Below are positions 5,706 to 12,343 of a stretch of DNA of 12,343 bases, in pieces. The first letter of the stretch is position 1; each line of letters starts with the position of its first letter. Position numbers and translations under genes: made by a program. The DNA is from Bacillota bacterium (GTDB lineage Bacteria; Bacillota; Clostridia; Christensenellales; Aristaeellaceae): contig JAEWWY010000037.1 in assembly GCA_023458835.1 (NCBI GenBank), positions 1 through 12,343 on the forward strand, read 5' to 3'. The notes under the pieces are model-generated. The model did no database searches and was not told the origin of the DNA. It worked only from the letters and a program-made list of their open reading frames with translations.

Positions 5706-6263
5706 ATGCTGACAATCCTGCCCTTGAGTGAAGCCATGATTCCCTTGTACAATCAGATTGATAACAGGTATCTGGTGGGGGAAATGGCCGCTGTTCGGGT
5801 GGCCCGCTCCGGTTTTTCATTGGAATATATGCCCTTGGGCAAGGCGGAATGGCGCACGTATCCGCCGGAAAGCCTGTTTACGCCGCAGGAGCTGCTCAAG
5901 CGGAAGGATGCGGCTTGTTTTTTTGCGTTCCTGGATGGGCAGCCTGTAGGGCAGGCGGTGGCGGCCCAGCATTGGAACAATCTGGCCATGCTGTGGGATA
6001 TCCGTGTGGATGTGCGCAGCCGCCGCAAGGGCGTGGGCAAGACGCTGCTGGAGGCCTGCCGGAACTGGGCCCTTCATCAGGGATTGAAGGGGATCATGGT
6101 GGAAACGCAGGACGGCAACCCTGTAGCCTGCCAGTTCTATCAAAGCTGCGGATTTGTGCTGGGCGGCGTGGACAGAATGTTGTATGCGGCTATCCCTATG
6201 CAGTCGCAAAAACCGCCGGCGCTTCGGGACAGCGCGCTGTTCTTCTACCTTTTATTTGATTGA
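5706..6263 (+). CDS. GNAT acetyltransferase, streptothricin-acetyltransferase-like
   Basis: 185 residues of the GCN5-related N-acetyltransferase fold, transferring acetyl from acetyl-CoA to an amine. The acetyl-CoA loop is RRKGVGK (106-112) after the beta-4 strand LWDIRVDVRS. The later run ETQDGNPVACQFYQSCGF (133-150) with LGGVDRMLY is characteristic of SatA-like enzymes and related GNATs. The true substrate is unknown, and resistance cannot be inferred from this similarity. AAAGGAGAT (5692-5700) lies five bases before the ATG. The fold should end near residue 165; the final 20 residues form an odd hydrophobic tail whose last codons (F-D) come from a tandem repeat that continues into the next gene's leader. 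Confidence 0.85.
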   Translation: MLTILPLSEAMIPLYNQIDNRYLVGEMAAVRVARSGFSLEYMPLGKAEWRTYPPESLFTPQELLKRKDAACFFAFLDGQPVGQAVAAQHWNNLAMLWDIRVDVRSRRKGVGKTLLEACRNWALHQGLKGIMVETQDGNPVACQFYQSCGFVLGGVDRMLYAAIPMQSQKPPALRDSALFFYLLFD

Positions 6264-6306
6264 TTGCTATTTGATCTTTTGTTTGACTGATTGCCGTTTG
6301 ACTGAG
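6255..6306 (+). repeat. Degenerate tandem repeat TTTGAYTGATTGCYR
   Basis: Units start at 6255 (TTTGATTGATTGCTA), 6270 (TTTGATCTTTTG, shortened to 12 bases), 6282 (TTTGACTGATTGCCG) and 6297 (TTTGACTGAG, running into the ribosome binding site of rluB). Units 1 and 3 agree at 12 of 15 bases. It supplies the last codons and stop of the acetyltransferase gene. Confidence 0.75.
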
Positions 6307-6318
6307 GGAAGGATCGCC

Positions 6319-7023
6319 ATGCGTTTGCAAAAGTTTCTGGCCCAGTGCGGGGTTGCGTCCAGGCGGACGGCTGAAAAGATGATCGCCGATGGACGGGTAA
6401 AGGTAGGCGGCACCGTTGTTACGCAGATGGGCGTTTTGGTGAAACCCACGGATCAGGTGCTGGTGGACGACAAGCCTGTCCGGCCGGAAGAAGAAAAACA
6501 TTATTTGCTGTACCACAAGCCTATGGGTGAGGTGGCCACCGCCTCCGATCCGGAGGGGCGGCCTACCGTACTGGACAAGTTCCGGGACTACCCCGCGCGG
6601 CTGTATCCCGTGGGAAGGCTGGATTTTGACAGCGAAGGGCTGCTGCTGCTAACCAACGACGGGGAACTGACCCAGCGGATGCTCCACCCCAGCCGGGAGG
6701 TGGAAAAGGTATATTTGGCCAAAGTCTCCAACCGGCTTATGCCGGAGACGGCGAAGCGGCTTCAGGAGGGCGTGTGGCTGGGTGAACGGAAGACTGCCCC
6801 CGCCAAGGTGCGCATTTTAAAGTATGACGCGTTTTCCACCTCAGTGCTGGTTTCCATCCACGAGGGGCGCAACCGGCAGGTGCGCCGCATGTTCGAGGCG
6901 GTCAATCATCAGGTGGTGCTTTTGCGCCGCGTGCAATTCGGGCCTTTGAAATTGGGCGATGTGCAGCGGGGACAATGGCGCCATTTGACGGCGGATGAAG
7001 TACGCCTGCTGAAGGACTTGTAA
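6319..7023 (+). CDS. rluB: 23S rRNA pseudouridine synthase, RluB/RsuA family
   Basis: 234 residues, normal for the family. Converts uridine to pseudouridine in rRNA (RluB acts at U2605 of 23S rRNA, by E. coli numbering). The N-terminal S4 RNA-binding domain (1-45, MRLQKFLAQCGVASRR...) precedes the catalytic domain. Motif GRLDFDSEGLLLLTNDG (99-115) contains catalytic Asp102. EGRNRQVRRMFEAV (182-195) is the family's conserved substrate motif. RluB is favoured over RsuA because Gram-positive genomes usually annotate this form as rluB, but site specificity cannot be seen. The start ATG has GAGGGAAGGA ending five bases upstream; longer in-frame starts at 6154 and later lie within the acetyltransferase gene. 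Five bases separate it from the next gene. Confidence 0.93.
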   Translation: MRLQKFLAQCGVASRRTAEKMIADGRVKVGGTVVTQMGVLVKPTDQVLVDDKPVRPEEEKHYLLYHKPMGEVATASDPEGRPTVLDKFRDYPARLYPVGRLDFDSEGLLLLTNDGELTQRMLHPSREVEKVYLAKVSNRLMPETAKRLQEGVWLGERKTAPAKVRILKYDAFSTSVLVSIHEGRNRQVRRMFEAVNHQVVLLRRVQFGPLKLGDVQRGQWRHLTADEVRLLKDL

Positions 7024-7028
7024 AAGAT

Positions 7029-7595
7029 ATGGCCTATTTGTTGAAAAGCGCCAGATACCTGGCGGCGGAGTGCCACCGGCAATTGCTGGGCCCCGGCGAC
7101 CGGGTGATCGACGCTACCTGCGGCAACGGCCAGGATACATGCTTTTTGGCCCGCCTGGTTGGGGAAAAGGGGAAAGTGACCGCCTTTGATGTGCAGGAAG
7201 CGGCTGTGGAGAGTACGCGCGGGCTCCTGATGCGGGAAGGCCTTCTTGACCGGTGTGAACTGCATTGCATGAGTCATGAGCATGTTTTGCAGGTGATGAA
7301 GGAACCGGTGATGCTGGCGGTGTTCAACCTGGGCTGGCTTCCCGGCGGGGACAAATCTCTTACCACCCGGTGGGAGACGACGCGGATAGCCATTGAGGGC
7401 TGTATGCAGCTTTTGCTGCCAGGCGGCGTATGCACCATCTGCGCCTATCCCGGTCATGCGGAAGGAAACCGTGAGCTTCATGAACTGGAAAGCTGGCTTG
7501 GCGCTGTTCCGCCGCAGCAGTTCAACATCCTCCATCACCGCTTTTTAAACGCCGGGCCCGGCGCGCCGGAGTGCTTCATTTTGCAAAAACAATAG
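7029..7595 (+). CDS. mnmM: tRNA 5-aminomethyl-2-thiouridine methyltransferase, MnmM (YtqB) family
   Basis: 188 residues, a class I S-adenosylmethionine-dependent methyltransferase. MnmM of Gram-positive bacteria methylates nm5s2U to mnm5s2U at the tRNA wobble position, replacing the methylase half of MnmC. Motif I is VIDATCGNGQDTCFLA (26-41). The acidic end of beta-2 is AFDVQ (52-56). NLGWLPGGDKSLTT (100-113) and YPGHAEG (140-146) are specific to the YtqB group. Its position directly after rluB (gap of five bases) suggests one RNA-modification unit. The ribosome binding site is weak (aagga about 12 bases upstream), consistent with coupling to rluB translation. Confidence 0.9.
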   Translation: MAYLLKSARYLAAECHRQLLGPGDRVIDATCGNGQDTCFLARLVGEKGKVTAFDVQEAAVESTRGLLMREGLLDRCELHCMSHEHVLQVMKEPVMLAVFNLGWLPGGDKSLTTRWETTRIAIEGCMQLLLPGGVCTICAYPGHAEGNRELHELESWLGAVPPQQFNILHHRFLNAGPGAPECFILQKQ

Positions 7596-7608
7596 ATCTT
7601 TCTCCATA

Positions 7609-7630
7609 CCGCCGGCAGCGGCTTCTTTTT
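7609..7630 (+). terminator. Weak terminator candidate after mnmM
   Basis: A 4-bp GC stem (GCCG 7611-7614 with CGGC 7619-7622, or CCGC/GCGG in an alternative register) precedes ttcTTTTT. The stem is short, so read-through into the carboxyltransferase genes is possible. No clear promoter was found between here and 7781. Confidence 0.35.
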
Positions 7631-7780
7631 GCGAAAAATTGTGAAAAGAAAGACGAATAAAGTTTGTTGGGAGGCAGGAAATAGGGGAGGAATGCAGAAT
7701 AAGAGAAATCGGGTAAGATTTGAACCTTTTCGTTTCACCTCGTCAGGAGGTTTATAGGAAAACCGTGGGAGGAGAACGTT

Positions 7781-9265
7781 ATGAGCGGTATCCAGGATAC
7801 TCAGCAGGTGCTTCAACGGAAGCAGGACATTGTCAATGGGGATGCGGAGCGGGTAGAAAAGCAGCGGGCAGCCGGCAAAATGACGGCTCGTGAACGCATT
7901 GCAAAGCTTATGGACCAAGGCAGCTTTGTAGAAATGGATACCCTTGTTTCCCGCAATGAAGAGGGCGCAGGGGTGGTAACGGGTTATGGCACCATCCGGG
8001 AACGCCCTGTTTATCTGTTTGCGCAGGATTTTACCGTTCATGGCGGCGCTATGGGAGAATTGCAGGCCGCCAAAATATTGAAGGTGATTGATCTGGCGCA
8101 AAAGACGGGCGCGCCTGTGCTGGCGCTTTGCGACAGCGCCGGGGTGCGGCTGGATGAGGGCGCCCGCGCCATGGATGCCTATGCCAGAATCTATGCCAGG
8201 CTGGCCCGCCTAAGCGGCGTATGTCCCGTGGTCTCCCTGGTGCTGGGCCCTTGCGTAGGCGGCGCGGCACTGATCGCCCGGCTGGCCGATATCAGCATCA
8301 TGGCCAGGAGCGTGGGTGAACTGATGGTGTTCGGGCCCCAGGTAGTCAGCGCCTCCATGGGGAAGGATTATACCGCAAAGACGCTGGGCGGGGCGGATGT
8401 GCTCGCCAAGCAGGGCGGCGTTTCCCTGGTGGCGGAGAATGAGGATGCGGCGCTGAAGCTTGCTGCCGATGTGCTGGATCTTTTACCCGGCTGCAACGCG
8501 GAGGATGCCCCCATTGTGGATACCGACGATCTGAACCGCCTGATGCCAAATGCGGATGCCGCCGATTCAGGCGCGCTGCTGGCCGCTTTGCTGGACGGCG
8601 GAAGCTTTATCGAGCTATATTCGGAATATGCAAAGGCCATCCGCATTGCCCTGGGACGACTGGGCGGGCGGGCGGTTGGCGTGGTATGCTCCAACGCCGG
8701 TCACAATGAGGGCCGGCTTTGCCCCGGCGCATGCCAAAAAGCGGCGCGGTTTGTACGTTTTTGCGACTGCTTCAGCCTGCCGGTGGTGAGCATCATCCAC
8801 TCCGCCGGGCTGAAACTGGTGGAGCCCGAGGATCAGGCCAGAATGCTGACTGCTGCCGGGCAGTTGCTCTACGCCTATGCCGAGGCCACATGCCCCAAGG
8901 TATCCGTGGTGGTGGGCAACGCCATCGGCGCAAGCTATGTGGCCATGGGTGGCAAAGCCAATGCCGATATGGCCTATGGCTGGCCCGGTGCTGTGATTTC
9001 CGCATTGTCGCCGGAGGCGGCTGTGCAGGTGCTGTACAGCAAGGACCTTAAGCAAAGCGGGGGACCTGCCACACAGGCAAGGGAAAGGCTGGCGGCGGAA
9101 TATGCGGCGAACGTGGCAGACGGCGTGCAGGCGGCGAAGGACGGCATTCTGGATGATGTGATCGAGCCGGTAGAGACGCGCAAGTTCCTGATTGCCGCCC
9201 TGGAGATGCTGTCTTCCAAACGGGACGCCAATCCGCCCAAAAAACACGGCAACCTGCCGCTGTAA
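7781..9265 (+). CDS. Acyl-CoA carboxyltransferase, 12S/MmdA-like subunit
   Basis: 494 residues, close to the roughly 510 of MmdA and transcarboxylase 12S. It has two crotonase-like domains: N (about 25-240) with the oxyanion loop GPCVGGAAL (156-164), and C (about 265-480) with GNAIGASYVAMGGK (379-392). These proteins move a carboxyl group between an acyl-CoA and carboxybiotin. KAARFVRFCDCFSLPVVS (320-337) and LLYAYAEATCPKVSVV (362-377) match the family. The usual loop PGFLPGxxQExxG is replaced by SAGLKLVEPEDQA (341-353), and the N-domain reads DSAGVRLDEGARA where SGGARxQEG is usual. The substrate may therefore not be methylmalonyl-CoA. GGGAGGAG (7768-7775) lies five bases before the ATG. First gene of a four-gene cluster. 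Confidence 0.85.
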   Translation: MSGIQDTQQVLQRKQDIVNGDAERVEKQRAAGKMTARERIAKLMDQGSFVEMDTLVSRNEEGAGVVTGYGTIRERPVYLFAQDFTVHGGAMGELQAAKILKVIDLAQKTGAPVLALCDSAGVRLDEGARAMDAYARIYARLARLSGVCPVVSLVLGPCVGGAALIARLADISIMARSVGELMVFGPQVVSASMGKDYTAKTLGGADVLAKQGGVSLVAENEDAALKLAADVLDLLPGCNAEDAPIVDTDDLNRLMPNADAADSGALLAALLDGGSFIELYSEYAKAIRIALGRLGGRAVGVVCSNAGHNEGRLCPGACQKAARFVRFCDCFSLPVVSIIHSAGLKLVEPEDQARMLTAAGQLLYAYAEATCPKVSVVVGNAIGASYVAMGGKANADMAYGWPGAVISALSPEAAVQVLYSKDLKQSGGPATQARERLAAEYAANVADGVQAAKDGILDDVIEPVETRKFLIAALEMLSSKRDANPPKKHGNLPL

Positions 9266-9283
9266 GAAGGGATGGGAGAATAC

Positions 9284-9643
9284 ATGGATTTGGTGGGGTT
9301 TGGACTTTCCGTATCCGTGATAGGAGCCATTATTGTTTTTGCAGGCCTGGCAATGATCGTCGGCGGGGTTGTGCTGCTTAAAAGTGCCGGCGGCAGAAAA
9401 GAAGCGGCGCTGCCTGCTTCTCCCTCAAGGGCGGATGACCTGCCCGTGGTGCTGACCGCCGCCGTGGCTGCCGCTACGGAGCAGGCGGAACAGGAGCGGC
9501 TGATTGCTGTGCTGACCGCGGCCGTGGCCGCCATGTGGACGGACCAGGAAAGCGGCTTTGTGGTGCGCAGGGTACGCCGCGTACAGACATCTCCCGCCTG
9601 GCAGAGGGCCGGCCGCGAAGAGCAGATATACAGCCGTATGTAG
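9284..9643 (+). CDS. OadG-like membrane subunit of a decarboxylase/carboxyltransferase
   Basis: 119 residues. OadG (gamma) proteins anchor the biotin carboxyltransferase to the Na+-pumping beta subunit OadB. One N-terminal membrane helix (4-33, VGFGLSVSVIGAIIVFAGL...) begins with the family's typical MDL.GFGL start. The C-terminal block RRVRRVQTSPAWQRAGREEQ (95-114) is also typical. LTAAVAA occurs twice, at 57-63 and 77-83, with an A/E/Q-rich stretch between them. The start at 9284 is chosen because GGGAGA lies four bases upstream; the ATG at 9272 has its purine stretch adjoining it. No OadB gene lies in this cluster. Confidence 0.82.
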   Translation: MDLVGFGLSVSVIGAIIVFAGLAMIVGGVVLLKSAGGRKEAALPASPSRADDLPVVLTAAVAAATEQAEQERLIAVLTAAVAAMWTDQESGFVVRRVRRVQTSPAWQRAGREEQIYSRM

Positions 9644-9672
9644 GCACGAAATAATAGGAGGAGGATCTTTTC

Positions 9673-10080
9673 ATGCGCAAGTTTCTGATTACAGTCAATG
9701 GGGTATCTTATGAAGTAGAAGTGGAAGAGGTTGCCGCCGGTGCTGCGCCCGTTATCCGTTCCGCCGTACCTGCTCCCGCTCCCATAGCAGCGCCTGCCCC
9801 TGTGGCACCACCCGCTCCCGTTGCCGCTCCGGCTGCCCCCGCGCCCAAAGCCGCGCCCGCGGCCGGCGGCACCGCCGTCAAGGCACCTATGCCCGGTACG
9901 ATCGTTGACCTGAAGGTGAAGGTCGGCGATGCGGTGAAAAAGGGCACTGTGCTGCTGATTTTGGAAGCCATGAAGATGGAAAATGAAATTATCGCGCCTA
10001 TGGACGGTACCGTGGCGCAGATCATTGCCGAAAAAGGTTCCAGTGTGGGTGCCGGTGACGCGCTGGTGACGCTGGCTTGA
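9673..10080 (+). CDS. Biotin carboxyl carrier subunit (1.3S/MmdC-like)
   Basis: 135 residues. It carries the covalently bound biotin that swings a carboxyl group between the two carboxyltransferases of the cluster. An N-terminal beta segment (MRKFLITVNGVSYEVEVEE, 1-19) leads to a flexible Ala/Pro linker (about 22-66, many AP repeats). The biotinyl domain (68-135) has the canonical EAMKMEN, with biotin attached to K101. The long linker is typical of decarboxylase and transcarboxylase carriers rather than AccB. AGGAGGAGG upstream makes this a strong translation start. A biotin ligase must act on it, but none is in the window. Confidence 0.95.
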   Translation: MRKFLITVNGVSYEVEVEEVAAGAAPVIRSAVPAPAPIAAPAPVAPPAPVAAPAAPAPKAAPAAGGTAVKAPMPGTIVDLKVKVGDAVKKGTVLLILEAMKMENEIIAPMDGTVAQIIAEKGSSVGAGDALVTLA

Positions 10081-10125
10081 CACGCAAGCCGAACGGACCG
10101 GACGTTTGTAAAGGAGTAACGCATT

Positions 10126-11526
10126 ATGCCTAAAGTGCTGATTACCGATACCATATTGCGGGATGCGCACCAGTCCCAGGCAGCCACCCGCATGAAGACC
10201 AGTGAAATGCTGCCTGTCTGCGATAAGCTGGATAAGGTGGGGTATTATTCCCTGGAGTGCTGGGGCGGCGCGACCTTCGACGCCTGCCTGCGCTTTTTGA
10301 ACGAGGACCCCTGGGAGCGGCTGCGCATACTGCGCAAGGCGCTGCCCAACACAAAGCTGCAAATGCTTCTGCGCGGCCAGAACATTCTGGGCTATAAGCA
10401 TTATGCGGACGACGTGGTGGACTATTTCGTCAAGAAGACGCTGGAAAACGGCATCGACATCATCCGCACCTTTGATGCCCTGAATGACCTTCGGAATATG
10501 GAAACAGCAGTGAAGGCCACCAAGAAATACGGAGGCGCCGCCGAGGTGGCCATGAGCTATACCATTTCCCCCGTGCATACCGAGGATTATTTTGTCAAGC
10601 TGGCCGAAGATATCGAGGCCATGGGCGCCGATATCATCTGCATCAAGGACATGGCCAATCTGCTTTTGCCCTACAGCGCCTATTCCCTGATCAGGCGGTT
10701 GAAGAAGGCCACGAAGCTGCCCATCGTCATGCATACCCATAACACCACCGGCACCGGCGACATGACGCTGTTAAAGGCGGTGGAAGCCGGCGTGGATATC
10801 GTGGATACCGCATTGTCCCCCCTGGGCAACGGTACAGCCCAGCCTGCTACCGAAGCGCTGGTGGCCACCCTGCAGGGAACGGAATATGACACAGGCCTGG
10901 ACCTGGGCTTGCTCAGCGAGATTGCCGCCCACTTCCGCGGCGTGGCCCAAAGGCTCACCAAGGATGGCTGGCGCGATCCGGAGCGGGTGCTTTCCGTGGA
11001 TACAAACACGCTGATCTATCAGGTGCCGGGCGGCATGCTTTCCAATCTTATCGGTCAATTGAAGGAAGCCAATGCCATGGACAAGTATTACGATGTGCTG
11101 GCGGAAATCCCCAATGTACGCAAGGACTGCGGCTATCCGCCCCTGGTAACGCCCACCAGCCAGATCGTAGGCACACAATCGGTGATGAATGTACTGGGCG
11201 GGGAGCGGTACAAGCTGGTCTCCAAGGAGACCAAAGCCATGCTGCGCGGCGAATACGGCCACCTGCCCGCTCCTGTGAACGAGGATGTGCGTAAAAAGGG
11301 GATCGGGGATGCCCCTGTGATCACCAAGCGCCCTGCCGACGACATCCCGCCGGAGCTGGACAAGTACCGTGAAGAGATCCGCGAATATTACGAGCAGGAA
11401 GAGGACGTGCTGTCCTACGCCCTGTTCCCCCAGGTGGCGGTGAAGTTCTTCCAGTACCGGCAGGCGCAGAAATATAAAATCGATCACACCATGCTCAACC
11501 GGCAGGAAATGATCATGCCTGTATGA
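10126..11526 (+). CDS. oadA: Pyruvate/oxaloacetate carboxyltransferase, 5S/OadA-like, no biotin domain
   Basis: 466 residues. Exchanges a carboxyl group between oxaloacetate/pyruvate and carboxybiotin. The metal centre residues of the HMGL-like TIM barrel are present: D13 (TDTILRDAHQS), the carbamylated-lysine site K174 (CIKDMAN) and H203/H205 (HTHNTTG). QMLLRGQNILGY (79-90) is the conserved carboxyltransferase segment. The C-terminal half holds the long helical domain of OadA/5S (to the end, RQEMIMPV). There is no biotinyl domain, because the carrier is the separate gene just upstream. AAAGGAG (10110-10116) lies nine bases before the ATG. 5S of transcarboxylase and OadA cannot be told apart by motifs alone. 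Confidence 0.9.
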   Translation: MPKVLITDTILRDAHQSQAATRMKTSEMLPVCDKLDKVGYYSLECWGGATFDACLRFLNEDPWERLRILRKALPNTKLQMLLRGQNILGYKHYADDVVDYFVKKTLENGIDIIRTFDALNDLRNMETAVKATKKYGGAAEVAMSYTISPVHTEDYFVKLAEDIEAMGADIICIKDMANLLLPYSAYSLIRRLKKATKLPIVMHTHNTTGTGDMTLLKAVEAGVDIVDTALSPLGNGTAQPATEALVATLQGTEYDTGLDLGLLSEIAAHFRGVAQRLTKDGWRDPERVLSVDTNTLIYQVPGGMLSNLIGQLKEANAMDKYYDVLAEIPNVRKDCGYPPLVTPTSQIVGTQSVMNVLGGERYKLVSKETKAMLRGEYGHLPAPVNEDVRKKGIGDAPVITKRPADDIPPELDKYREEIREYYEQEEDVLSYALFPQVAVKFFQYRQAQKYKIDHTMLNRQEMIMPV

Positions 11527-11560
11527 CTTTAAGAAAATGCCGGTATCATGTACTTGATGC

Positions 11561-11589
11561 TTGCACTTTTCCCAAAAGCGTGGTATGAT
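11561..11589 (+). promoter_or_regulatory. Strong sigma-A promoter of secG
   Basis: TTGCAC (11561-11566), a 17-base spacer and TATGAT (11584-11589) with a TGG extended -10. It lies 34 bases after the oadA stop, so secG can be expressed independently of the carboxyltransferase genes. Confidence 0.9.
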
Positions 11590-11622
11590 AGTTGCGCTCT
11601 GAGTTCAAGGAGGGTTCCATAT

Positions 11623-11859
11623 ATGCAATTTCTGGAAATCCTGATCAACATCATCCTGATTCTCTCCTCCCTGGTGATGATCGTTACCGTGCTTTTGCAA
11701 AGCGGGCAGGCGCAAGGGCTGGGCTCTATCGCCGGCGGCGCGGAAACCTTCTTTGGCAAGAACAAGGCCAGGTCCGTGGAGGGCAAATTGGCTCTGCTCA
11801 CGAAGATCTGTGCCGGCGTATTTGTGGCCATGTCGCTGCTGACGCTGATCATTTCCTAA
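11623..11859 (+). CDS. secG: Preprotein translocase subunit SecG
   Basis: 78 residues, normal for Gram-positive SecG. Accessory subunit of the SecYEG channel that aids protein export across the membrane. There are two membrane helices (about 7-25 and 58-77) around the conserved cytoplasmic segment LLQSGQAQGLGSIAGGAETF (24-43). The start at 11623 has AAGGAGGG (11607-11614) eight bases upstream; the longer in-frame ATG at 11548 lies upstream of the promoter start point and is unlikely. It stands alone between its promoter and a terminator. In many relatives rnr or smpB follows, which is not seen here. Confidence 0.95.
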   Translation: MQFLEILINIILILSSLVMIVTVLLQSGQAQGLGSIAGGAETFFGKNKARSVEGKLALLTKICAGVFVAMSLLTLIIS

Positions 11860-11876
11860 GGCATACCATACAAAGT

Positions 11877-11907
11877 AAGGCCGGTCAGATTATCTGCCGG
11901 CCTTTTT
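11877..11907 (+). terminator. Intrinsic terminator between secG and glmM
   Basis: aaggccgg (11877-11884) pairs with ccggcctt (11897-11904). Inner cagat/atctg pairing, with one bulged T, closes the loop, and TTTTT follows from 11903. On the minus strand the tail (actttgt) is weaker, but the stem could also stop glmM transcription. Confidence 0.9.
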
Positions 11908-11927
11908 GTGTTGCTGTCCAACAGGGA

Positions 11928-12343
11928 CTATTGCAATTTATTTTCGATTAATACAGAGAGGCGGTATACGTCCGCGTCCATTTCGAATTGATCCTCGCCC
12001 TCGATCATGACACGAACCAGGGGCTCCGTTCCGCTGGCCCTTACCAGCACGCGCCCCCGGCCCTCATATTTGCTTTCCAGGGCGCGGATGGCGGATACGA
12101 TTTCTTCATCCTTGTCAAAATCGTACTTGCGCTTGTCTGATACCCTGGCAGCATACTGAGATTGGGGCAGCACTTGCATTGCCTTGGACAGGCGTCCAAG
12201 GCTTTGTTTTGTTTTCACCATTACGGTAAGCAGCTGTATGGCGGTGATGAGCCCGTCTCCCGTGGTGTTGTGATCCAGAAAGATGACATGGCCGCTTTGC
12301 TCGCCACCCAGGGAATAACCGTCCGCCAGCATCTTCTCAAGCA
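11928..12343 (-). CDS. glmM: Phosphoglucosamine mutase GlmM, C-terminal part
   Basis: Converts glucosamine-6-phosphate to glucosamine-1-phosphate, a step to UDP-GlcNAc and peptidoglycan. The gene enters from the right edge (...L-E-K-M-L-A-D-G-Y-S), so its start and active-site serine are outside the window. About 137 C-terminal residues are visible. The sugar-recognition loop GGEQSGH is at 12288-12308, and the phosphate-binding loop RASGTEPLV of domain 4 is at 12015-12041, followed by RVMIEGED. These distinguish GlmM from general phosphomannomutases. It converges with secG, with the shared terminator between them, and ends at a TAG in 11928-11930. Confidence 0.95.
   Translation of the reverse strand, partial: LEKMLADGYSLGGEQSGHVIFLDHNTTGDGLITAIQLLTVMVKTKQSLGRLSKAMQVLPQSQYAARVSDKRKYDFDKDEEIVSAIRALESKYEGRGRVLVRASGTEPLVRVMIEGEDQFEMDADVYRLSVLIENKLQ

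Noticed and set aside
5706..6263. Antibiotic resistance gene
   Set aside because: Similarity to streptothricin acetyltransferases covers motifs common to many GNAT enzymes; substrate cannot be assigned, so resistance is not claimed.
7692..7757. 21-residue possible leader peptide (MQNKRNRVRFEPFRFTSSGGL) before the 12S-like gene
   Set aside because: The purine-rich ggggagg lies only one base from the ATG, and I found no attenuator structure or regulatory codon run that would give it a role.
9739..9870. C-rich low-complexity DNA as a possible structural element
   Set aside because: It encodes the Ala/Pro linker of the biotin carrier, a known family trait, so no separate role is needed.
8974..10740. 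588-residue open frame on the minus strand
   Set aside because: It is antisense to four well-identified genes. The translation is rich in His/Gly/Cys with no domain, as expected from GC-rich codon use, and no ribosome binding site precedes it.

Overview
The window reads as ordinary chromosome from a GC-rich, anaerobic, low-copy Gram-positive lineage, most likely a clostridial (class Clostridia) fermenter. The reasons are the strong AGGAGG-type ribosome binding sites, tightly packed operons with intrinsic terminators, a YtfI/YtfJ (GerW)-type gene pair next to a DacF-like D,D-carboxypeptidase, an MnmM (YtqB)-type tRNA methyltransferase, a PadR-HAAS-DUF4097 envelope module, and a biotin-dependent carboxyltransferase cluster with an OadG-like membrane subunit. 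This placement is inference from gene content. No rRNA, tRNA, CRISPR array, insertion sequence or phage gene was seen.

Layout, left to right: (1) 1-705, the C-terminal part of an ATP-type PEP carboxykinase, ending in a hairpin that overlaps its stop codon. (2) 706-1181, a 476-base gap holding a 13-bp perfect hairpin and a second, strong terminator; it may carry a small RNA. (3) 1182-3576, an operon of a DUF2953 (YtfI-like) protein, a GerW/YtfJ-like protein and a secreted D,D-carboxypeptidase. The carboxypeptidase's probable C-terminal membrane anchor lies out of frame behind a run of six G. A strong terminator follows. (4) 3671-5578, a three-gene operon with near-consensus promoter: PadR-type regulator, HAAS/DUF1700 membrane protein and a DUF4097 protein with eight TSN/SSN repeats. 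The genes are joined by two 4-base ATGA overlaps, and a terminator follows. (5) 5706-7595, a GNAT acetyltransferase of the streptothricin-acetyltransferase type, a 23S rRNA pseudouridine synthase (RluB/RsuA) and MnmM. (6) 7781-11526, a four-gene carboxyltransferase cluster: 12S/MmdA-like, OadG-like, biotin carrier, and 5S/OadA-like. (7) 11623-11859, secG with its own excellent promoter and terminator. (8) 11928-12343, the convergent 3' part of glmM on the minus strand.

The part that hangs together as a system is the carboxyltransferase cluster. It encodes an acyl-CoA carboxyltransferase, a biotin carrier and a pyruvate/oxaloacetate carboxyltransferase, which are the three activities of a transcarboxylase. 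It also encodes an OadG-type tether but not the Na+-pumping OadB subunit that OadG normally serves. The 12S-like subunit also departs from the usual C-domain substrate loop. Together with the PEP carboxykinase fragment this suggests carbon flow between pyruvate, oxaloacetate and PEP, but the actual acyl-CoA substrate cannot be read from sequence alone. I saw no clearly new defence or mobile system. The best leads are the unusual carboxyltransferase complex, the G6 frame split in the carboxypeptidase, and the possible small RNA near 770-970.
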